Origin: Athripsodes cinereus
Lineage: Eukaryota; Arthropoda; Insecta; Trichoptera; Leptoceridae
Assembly (NCBI GenBank): GCA_947579605.1
Contig: OX388325.1
Coordinates: 12,829,572 to 12,893,571, forward strand
Reading direction: 5' to 3'
DNA: 64,000 nt
The notes under the pieces were generated by a model that was not told the origin of the DNA, ran no database searches, and saw only the letters and a program-made list of their open reading frames with translations. Positions 10,866 through 21,700 of the stretch are shown piece after piece (within the stretch, counting starts at the first letter, position 1; each line of letters opens with the position of its first letter). A program made the translations under genes and the position numbers.

Positions 10866-12747
10866 GTTGATCGCTATGTGAAAAAAAATGTAAAATTAAA
10901 TTAATGAAATATTATTATTTTAGTCAAATACTAATAACAATACGGTACACGATGGAACACACAACCAGACGGTTACGAGTATTGTCACCGAATGGTGGTA
11001 CTAATTTGATCTGTGTAAATTGCTTATAAGAGGGACCTCAAGACCTACTTTTTCAAACTTTTTTCTTAACTGTGAATTTTGTGTACATTGCATTATTTTA
11101 TTTTTATTTCTGACGCGGATACATATTATTATGTATCTGAGATTATGTGTTATAATGTTTTGTATTCAAATATAAATTCTTGACACAGACAACTTTGTTG
11201 AAGATAAAACAATATCATATACAGCGTCCTCGAGGTGCTATGGCACAAAGATGGAGCTCTAAATGCTCTCCATTTATTATTATTATTGTGTATACAAACA
11301 TTATGATATGTATGAAAAATCAATATAACTATTTTCGTGCTTAAAACATCTACAAAACTCCATCAGATTAATCCTAAAAATTAATACTTTGTCACATTCG
11401 TCACCTTGAAATAATTCCAACATTTACATTTAAAAAAAGATATTTTCATACTGATTAATGGAATAAATGATTATTAAAATTAACCTGTGTATTCGATTGC
11501 ATTGCATAATTATTAATTAACATATTTATATCTTCTCCCTAACTACTGACAGTTAAGAAAAATCACAAATCAAATTTTTGCCTTGCCAAATTACAATTTA
11601 CGTCAAATTTTTTATCGATTTCAAAGAAATTATCAAATATTTTACTTTTCGTGCAGCGTTTTTGTTTGAAATGAAATATTCACTTTCAAAATCAACTAAA
11701 TCAAAATTCAATACTAACCTCTTACGATATCTAATTAAAATTTTATTAACAGCGTTATATAATAATACAATCGTAAATATTTCTTATCAACTGATTATCA
11801 GTCTACTTTGTAACATTATTCAAATTTATTACTATGCAAAATATGTAATGTAATAAATCCACTTAAAGTATATCGTATAACCTCAAAAGATAATTTCGGT
11901 GACATTGACATTAGTGACATTTCACTTGACCATAGACATTAGCCATTTCAAAGCGAGCAAATTTCATTTTAAAAATCCTGCTAATATTATTTGAATTTTG
12001 TAACGAATTACTGCTAACTTGTTAAATTTACGAAATCTTATTTATATTGACAATATCACACCGATTTAGCTTGTTCCTAACTAAAAGGGTATTCCACAGT
12101 ATTTTAACTTGTTAACTTGTGCACTTGTGTTCAATGATCGCTCGACGTTTCATCGATAAAGATCTGCGGGGAGGTACAAAGTGATTCTCATTTATTGCAA
12201 TGCCCGCTGATGCGGAATGCATGTAATGAGAATGACCTAATGATGGCGAATGACAAGGCGATATACGTCGTTGCATACTGGAGTGACAAGGGCTTAAGTC
12301 CGGACCCGAAAATTAATGTAATTGAATGTATACCTTTTATGTTATTATTTTTAATCGACGTAAAGTAAAGAATGAATAAATAAAGTTATTAGTAGAGATA
12401 AAAAATGAAAGCGATTACCACTCAATATAATCCGGCTAAATATTCATTTTATTTTGCTGAATTATTTTTAATCTGACTCAAGACTGATACATTTTTGAAC
12501 CTAAACCAAAATTTGCCATACTTTAAATAATGTGTATAATCGTAGTGAAGCCTGCTAGTCTTGACACCATTATTCACTTTAATTTAGTCTATGGTTTATT
12601 TTTTATGTTCTGTTTCTATGTATTTTGGTTTGAATTTGACAGTTACGGATCATTTTGAAATATTTGGAAACTTGAAAACTTTTTGTTTTTCAAGTAATAT
12701 GTTTGACATTTTACGCAATTCTTGATTTAAATTAAATTCATATCAAA
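10866..12747. other. Spacer between I-like element and HAUS3
   Basis: Mostly AT-rich DNA with LINE debris. Near 11025-11070 a decayed LINE C-terminal peptide (LKTYFF-like) is followed by AT-rich 3' sequence to about 11285. A more GC-rich patch at 12120-12310 looks like a LINE 3' end and is followed by an AATAAATAAAG tail near 12374-12384. The HAUS3 promoter and 5' UTR should lie in the last few hundred bases; no clear TATA box was seen. Confidence 0.4.
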
Positions 12748-15700
12748 ATGGGTGTAGATGAAGAGACATTTTTACAACATTTGAATACGTTAAATATAGA
12801 TACAGGCGGTGTTTCTTTCGCTTGGCTTCTTGATGAAGACAATGAGATATTGAATTGGTTTTACAATAATATTAGCTTTTATAACTGTTTATCTGCAGAA
12901 GAGAAAGCTTAGTAAGTCTATTTTTATTGTATTTGATAAAATTCTTCCACTTTTCTGCAGGTTTCATCCTAGGATTTCATTCAAAAGATAATTACTGCTT
13001 GTCCTGGATATCTTGGTCTTGGGAACTTTTTCAGAGCTCCTGAACATATCTAAACATATATAGTATTTCATCTGGAGAATAAGAATACAGTGGAATTTTG
13101 TTGATTTTTTAAGCACAAAATGAATTATTTGCAGTTTTTAAACACCTAGTATTACAAACTTTTAACATTTGACTTATTGTCGGTTCCATTAGATTGGGTC
13201 TGGTGTTATTTGATGTTTTCTGATAAATCTGATTTATTATTTTTACAGTTTCACCGATCTCCAAGAATCCAGCAATGTCTTAGAAGCAGATGATTTGAAC
13301 AGAGAGTTAGAAGATATTAGAAGTACATACAATAATATAGCCATTCCATCACACGGACACGGTGCGTTAACATTGGAAGATGCCAGACAGAGCGTTAGAA
13401 ATTTGGATGAGTGGATTCAGTTGATGGAGGAGCAGGACACAGCTATGAAGAAATGTGCAGAGAAGAATGAGTAAGAAATAATAATCATTGTCACCATCAC
13501 ACCATTTTCACCACCGTCCTCCTGGCCACAGATTGGCTAAAGTATCAAAGAGTTTTATCTGCATGAGTGTGAGATTATTTAACAACCTTCCAGTCCACCT
13601 TAATTCTCTCGATTTTCTATGCTTCAAGAGAGAGGTAAAAAAGTATCTTGTTAGCAAGCCTCTATTGACGAGATGTTAACCAATAATTTAACATGTCTCC
13701 AATAACTAACTCATTAACTTACTAATAATATTACACTAACATAAAATTGTCTTGTCTAACCCTGACTTTGTTCTTGTGAAATGACTTTGTTCTACTGCTC
13801 TTACTGCAGGATTATTTTTTAATGAAGCATACACATCTTTGTTGTAATTTGTTTTTTTTTTGTTATTGATTTGTTTATTTGCTTTTATGAAATATTTTTT
13901 ACACTTTGACATGACATGATTTGCTAAAGGGACCTTTTACATCCTTTTAGTACTGATGAAAAAAGAATTTATGTGTCCATAATTATTTATTATTGTGTCT
14001 TGACTTTTCAATATTTTTTTTGTATGTTGTGTTAATTACGCCCTTTCTATTGTATTAAAGTTTTCTTTTTTATTGTAATGTTGATGAACCCAAGTGTCCT
14101 GTAAAGGACCTGCGGGAGATGTTGAAGAATAAAGAATACATTTGATATAAACGGTACAACGGTATTACATTCTGTGTGTGGGGCGGGTAGACTAAACGCC
14201 TTAGAAATCTTAGAGATTTATAGGAATAAGAATAACATTGTAAACATACAAATCCCACCCTCATCTCCTTTGTTAGTATATCCTACTCCTACCAACCACC
14301 CCGCCTCCATATCTACCATTACCCCTCCCACTACCTTTACCCTTCTCACCGCATGAACAATAGCTCTCATAATTTTTTAGATTTCAGTTTCCCTGAAGAT
14401 GCCTACAAGTATAGGCGAAAACGTTCGGTATCTAACCTAACAAAGCGGAGATTAAACAGTGCTCAATAATATATTTTTATATTTTATTTAATAAAATTAA
14501 TAAAGAATATCTTTATGTTATAGAGAAATCATCCGAGACCTGTCTAAAGAGAAATTTGATCTTACTGAAACTCTATCCATTGAGACCGCTATGCTGTCCA
14601 GACTGACAGAAGAGTGTGAGAAGTTGGTAGTGACAGCAAGAGAAGAGAGAATACGGTGCTATAATCTAATGGATGAAGTTCTGAAGATTTGTACAGGATC
14701 CAAAAATGTATGACTTTGTCTATCTATCTGTTTATTATTACCATCACTGTATAGGAACAATATTTTGTTATTTTTTGTGGAAATGTAGTTAAAAAGTCAA
14801 ATTTTGCTGTCATTTTTCCCTGTCTACTCCTCTCTCCCCCTTCATGTGTGTTCTGTTGATCATCATCACCGGTTCTTCCTGTTTACTTTTTTTAACTATG
14901 TATATATATGTGTATCTTTTAGATCTTATTGTGCATGTATTTTTATTTTAATATTTATATATTCATATTATTTATTATATTGATGGGTTTGTTGGAAGAT
15001 ATCGCTTCTGCAACAAACTTGCCCATTGCATAATAACATTTATTTGTATCATATTATTTTATAACTTGGTAATTATGTATGCTCCTTATTGTGCAATAAA
15101 GTTTATTATTATTTTTCTAAAATGTGAAAATTTGCGTCATTCGAGAAAAAAGTGCGAAATTCACAAATAAAATTGGGTTTATCGCAAATGCCAAAAATTC
15201 AGCTCTCTACTCGTTACTTAAATATAAATAAAAATTATATTCTACATTGCAGGCTGATGAAAAGCTGTTCTTCTCACAAATGCCTCTGGAAGATTACTTC
15301 ACAAAGACAGAGTTGTTAGCCACATACATGCGTCACAATCTAACCAATCAGATGAACTTCTTCACTGGAAATGGAGATGATGTCTTGTTGCAGAGTAATC
15401 AGACTAGATATTCACCGCGAAATATAAATGAGGATTGGAAATCGGCAGAGAACAAACTTATGGATGTTTGCAATAAGTATGTCTCATCTATACTAATACA
15501 TATTACAGAGTGGAAAGATTTGATTGATTGCATTGAATTGCCTCCGAAACTACTGAACCGATTTGAAAAATTCTTTCACTGTTGAAGCTACACTATCCCC
15601 GGGTGCTATAGGCTATATTATATTTTCAAAAAAGTTAGAGATCCTTACTTAAACTCGAATCTACCTGTGCAAAGCCGGGGAGGATCGCTAGTTTGTTATA

Positions 15701-18700
15701 AATATGATAAATCATGATTTTTGAGTGTAATTTATGGAATAAAATTTTGATAATAGTTTGTCGTATAAACAAATAACTAATCAATAACAACAGCAATCTG
15801 CGTAGACAATTCGCACAGGTTGAGCTAGTCCCAAACTAAGATATGAATCTTGTATAATGAGTGCTACTAACACGACAATACACATATATACAATGGACTT
15901 GACACATATACATGTAACACCCAGACCCTGGACAATTTGAAAAAGGTCATTCATCACTTTGCCCTGACTGGGAATCGAATCAAGGACCTCGTGACTCAAA
16001 GACAAGAGCATTACCTCCACTTAAATTTTAAATTTCTTACCCCTCTGTCACTTAGTATCTTCGGTCAATTTCTGCAATAGGTTATCCAGTAGTACCCAGT
16101 ACAAAAATATATATTGATGGTCATAGTTGTATTTACAATTATTATCTTTCACTGTATACCGTTATAGATGTGCTCAGATAGCAACATGGAGGTGACGGAG
16201 TGCAGATAACTCAGGTGCAAAAAAATAATTGTTAAGTACATAATAATTATGATCCATGAAATCCAACTAGATATGTAGAAGAATGAATTATTATACAAAT
16301 ATAATAATGCACTCTTTTTCCAGCTTATATCTGGATGCTCCATGATATCTTGTAAGGGTAGACAGTGAAAGATAATAATAAAAATAAATACAACAATGAT
16401 CATCAACAGATATATCTTTTTAAAAATAAAAAACAAGTAAACTCGTACTGGATACTACTAGATAACCTATTGTAGAAATTGACCGTATCTTCTGCTCTTG
16501 CCTTGGGTAGGTGGCCAAATTTAAAACTATATAAAAGAATCGCGATAATAATGGCATTGTTTCTATTGCATTTGATATAATAGATTTAAAATAAAACACT
16601 GTATTACTTTCAATGTGGACAATATTTGACATAGAGACCTTTCGGATAGGCACCACCCATCATCAGTGAGGTTTGAACTTTCACAAAGCTAATCCAAGTG
16701 GAAAATTTAATTGTTTGTTTGTTTCAGGTTGAAGGAAGCTGTGTGGTGTTACATAAGATCTAAAGCAGAACTTTCAGGAGTATTGGAACAACTCAACTAT
16801 ATTGATAGCTATGATGTCTCCTCGTGTTTTGACACTTGGTAAAGTACATTCTTTATTTATTTTCATGTATAACTTTCTTCAGAACGAACATCCATCACAG
16901 ATAATAACAACAATGCACTATTAAAAAAAACATAGACCAGAAAAATTCACTTATATTACCCAAATACAAATCGGAGCATTTAAAATATTACAAATAACAC
17001 ACCAATGAATTGAATCGAATTAGAACATACTACAGACACTTGAATAACAATTAATATATACATTTAACTATACTATATAATTATATATATATATATATAT
17101 AATTGGAACTCACATATTTTTTCATATTTCAAATTTGTGACAATTACAAATGCATTCAAATTTTCTAATAGTTAAATTAAAATCACAAAATATATTAAAA
17201 TTTGATAATAACAATAAGTGAAAAAAAACTTAAAATGCGCCCTTGCGGTGGTTTGTACCACAAAATGGCGCTAAATAAATTGTCCAGATTATTATTTAGA
17301 CATCATAACAAACAGATTGGATACAACTTGGCGATTCAATCCTGGCCCTTTGTTCTAATCCCGGGATTGTATTGGTAATGTAAAGTGGTATCAAAAGTCA
17401 GTAAACCATGTCATTTTTTATTTATCTGGCAATGAATTTAAGTGGGATCTGCTACATCAGCTGGGTCCCCTGCCCTCTGACGTGGTAGGATCGGAGATGC
17501 CAACACTGGCTTAGTGGTATTAAACTAGAGAGAATTAAAATATTAATAAATCGTCACCTAAACGGATAAATAGGAGTCCTTGGACTCCTGCAATATCCGA
17601 GAAATAAAGTTATTTCAACATTTATTAATGAATTTAAGTTTTGAAACTTCTACTACAATAAACAAACTAGGCACTTATGTTTATGATTTATAAAACTAAC
17701 AAATTAACTTTTATTATACACCTTTCATAGTAAGCTACTAAAAGCGTGTGCCGTGAAAGGGGAGTTTACCGGCACCTGGTGTCGAACCACGGACCCCTTG
17801 TTCACGAGGCCGAGACTCTACCTCCAGGCTACCGACAAACTCAATTTTAACTCTAATCTTTGAATTTTAACATTTAACTTTAATTTTAACTCAGTTTTCT
17901 ACTCTAATTTGTTTCTAGTTTTGAGAAGGTGAAGTACTTGGGTCTGGTGAAGGTTCTAGAGAAAGATCTGGAAGTTTTAAAAGATCAGAAGATACCGGAA
18001 GATATTCATTGCTTTGTGGATGGACAGAGTGAAAGACTAGTACTTGGAGAGATGCAGATTCGTTATGACAAAACCAAGTTAGTTGCAATATTGCATATTA
18101 TATTGTTGTTATGGACAAAGCAATTTATTACATTTTATCTGTAAAATTTTCTTGTATAAGTTTTTTCACTGTATGTACTAAAAATACAAAACTTTGGTAT
18201 TATTAAAGTGTTTAATATTTTGTATGAAATGTAACAGAACTATTCTTAAAAGTATAAAGAATTTAAAGAAGAAAAAATATATAAAATCAAATTCATCTTT
18301 AGTATACTGAATTTTCAAAATAATACAATGACTTTAAATGACTTTTTGTTATAAACCCAAATACACCTTTCACAGTAAGCTTGTGTCGTGAAAGAGGAGT
18401 TTGCCAGCACCTGGGATCGAATATGTTTGTTTTGGCACTGACCATGGCTTATAGATACATATTTATTATTTTATTTAGTAGGGCTGACGAAAATTCATCG
18501 ATTGGTACAATCAATTTAATTTTGAAAAAAAATCACACAATTTTGCGTGCCACGACAATATGATTAATATTTGTTGTTTCAGACACGTGTATGACAAACT
18601 GTGTAACATGGTGGAGACTTCCTCCAGAGCTGTGAAGGACAGTGAAGTGGGAATCATGTGTATTAAGAGAGATCAGACTGCTGTTGAGAATTTATACAGA

Positions 18701-21700
18701 TTCTCATTGGATCTTCTCAACCATATGCAAGGCTATCTGCAGGCATCTAAAGCTAGAGAGGTTTGTGTATTTATTTCTTACTATCTTAATGAATAAAACT
18801 TTTATAATTGTAGGTACTCAAAAACACCCAATAACCGCACTATTATACCTGTCTAGAGGGGCGCTCACATTTGTTCACTTTCAGTGATCACTTTGAATGA
18901 TCCTCCAAAATGAAAAGGTGTAAGGCGTTTCATCAATATAATGATCACTAACGATAACAGACGAAAGCGATATACATGCACGCCAATTTCTTTTACTCAA
19001 CACGCGACCAACCTTGAGGATTTGATTCACGTGATCAAGCCACGTGGTTCTTGTCCGTCCGCGCTCTTCACACACCCTCTTTCAGATAAATACATCCTTT
19101 TCATCATTCTTTCATCTTGCATTTGCTCCACATGTCCAAACCATCGTAACTTATTTACATGCATTCTGTCCACAACACTCTTCTCGCAGCCGCTCATTCT
19201 CCTGATATCCTCATTCTTCACTCTATCTCGCAACTTTTTACCAACCATTCTTCTCAGTGAACGCATCTCCATGGCATTTATTCCACTCTCATCCTTCTTC
19301 AACCACGTCCAAGTTTCACTTGCATACATTTAGATACTACCTGACATAATTTTGATGAAAGGTCCTTTCACTGAAACGACCATAAACAAGTTCTATCCTA
19401 TCATTTGTCTTATTCTCTATGAATTTGTATTGAAAGCATGACTTTAATGACTGCGAGCCGAGTTTCTGGAGTCTCCGCTCTCATCGTTACGCTAGCGTAT
19501 AGTAAAGGTTATCGTGATGTTGAGAACAAAAGTTCTTGAAAACCAGTTCTCCATCACTAAAATCACTGCGGAAGCACTTAATAAAAATTGTTTTATTTCT
19601 AATCATTCAACATGAACTTCCACCAAGTAACATCAGTCGCCAACTCTGACTACACTTTAATATGAAAATGTGATTTCAGATGATTCCGAGAGCTCCATCG
19701 CCCCCCTGTTTTCTTCTGCAAACCCTGACAAGCCTTCTCCAATGTCCTGCAACCTCTACAGCGTCTTCCTACACAACTATGTCATCCAGCGTGGACATGT
19801 GTACGTCCCGTATGGAAAGACTTGAAGCTGATATACAAAAATTGGAGATGGAGGCGTTTTGTTCTAAGTTTGATTCTATAAGATCCGCTATCCTCGCAAG
19901 GTATTTTTTTTACATGTTGATCATTCGATACGTAACTGTTTTATTTTTTTTTTTCTTCAAATAGTTTTTTTCTCTAATTATAGTGAAGGTGATATTCTTT
20001 CAATTTTACAAGTAAGAATTTTTAAAACATATATATATATATAATATAACATACATAGACAATTCACACAGATCGAGCTAGTCCCAAACTAAGACGGCGC
20101 CCTTGAGGTCATGTTATGAGTAAACGGCGCTTTACAAATTGTCCATATATATATATATGAATCTTGTATTATGGGTACTAACGTGACGATACACGAATAT
20201 ATATATTTTTTATTTATAAAACATAAACATACATACATATACAACACATTTACTTAAAAATAAAATACACTTAAAATTATACAATTTCTTATCCCATTTA
20301 AAGAGTAAGACCTGTGTATGGGATAGAATTCATATAAAAAAATAATAAATTCTACCAATTTTCAAAAAACAACATATTCTACCTTTTTACAGCCCAAATT
20401 TGCCCTTTTTTTTCTCAATGAACGCAGTTTATTTTTAAATATTGTATGATCATCTATTAGTAGTTTTGATTCTTAGAGTGAAAAGAATGTTTGTCCTCGT
20501 TTCCGAAATTGAATTGATTGGAATGATTAATGTAGAGTAGGTAGTTTAAAAATATGATTACGCACCATTAGGGGCACATATTTTTTGTTTATGGCATACA
20601 CATCATTATGTATTATTTGATTCTTAAAAAACTGTTTTTTGTCAAAAAAAAATCATTTTTTACTTGATATGGTTTGAGTGTAAATAATAGTGAAGGTAAT
20701 AATCAATAGCAATAATGACCCACAATCTTTTGTAAATAGTTTTGCGTTGATAACAAAACAACGTATTGCGAGAAGTATTAAATGTAATTATGTGAAAAAA
20801 AAGATTATACGTCCATACTGAAAAATGATATCTTGTGACAAAGTTGAATTAACTTTAATATACAGATATGTTTATGTAATAAAGGCATCACGCTCAGACA
20901 TTCAAATGTCTCTAAATTTATGTATATATTATTTTCTTTTTCAGTAATGTAAAATGTGTCCCGATGAAGAAGTTGATATGGGACAGTCCCACAGATCAAC
21001 CGAATGCATGCAACAGTGCTGTGGATACAGCTCTATATGATGTGAAGAAAGCTAACTATATGGCTGAGGAAGATATGAAGAAATTGGCTAAAATTTATAT
21101 GGAATTTAAGGTAAATTAAAATATTTAAACATTTTTGGGTCAATTTTGTATCCAGTTTTCATAAGGGAATATAAAATATGTCTGCTTTGTGATAACTTTT
21201 GCAAATCTATATATATAAAAGAAAGTGGTAGTGGTGTTGTTACACCATTTATAAATCAAGAATGGCTGAACCGATTTGAATGATCTTTGATTTGTTGGAT
21301 TCTTCTCCGTCCCGAATAGCCGATTAGCTATTAAAACATCTTACAAATTCACAGGAAGAAAAATTACGAAGAAAATTATTTACGCCCTACATTTTCAATT
21401 TCAATAGAAAAAAAAACAACAAGGAGAATTATACAAAATCAAACATTTGTGGTTCTGAAATTTCAGTTTTGAAAAAATCATGGATAAGAATTTTTATAAA
21501 TTTTAAATGAATAGGCATCTACTTACCTAAAAAAAAATTAGTACTTACATAATTATATTAAGTACAGCAGATAATTTATAAACAAATCTGAGTTATGTAT
21601 AATTGTTCAATATAAATTAATTTTATTTCTTTGCACTATACAATGACACACTTGGACAATTACGGGAGTTTGTAAAGAGATTAAAAATATTAATCATTGT

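Noticed and set aside
11578..11853. 91-codon open frame upstream of HAUS3
   Set aside because: AT-driven composition, no domain, no relation to the HAUS3 reading frame.
12120..12310. GC-richer patch as a possible 5' exon of HAUS3
   Set aside because: No donor site joins it in frame to the ATG exon, and it looks like a LINE 3' end; an untranslated exon cannot be excluded.
15247..15585. 112-codon frame as a separate gene
   Set aside because: It is HAUS3 exon 4 (15253-15476) read through its donor into the adjacent Helitron.
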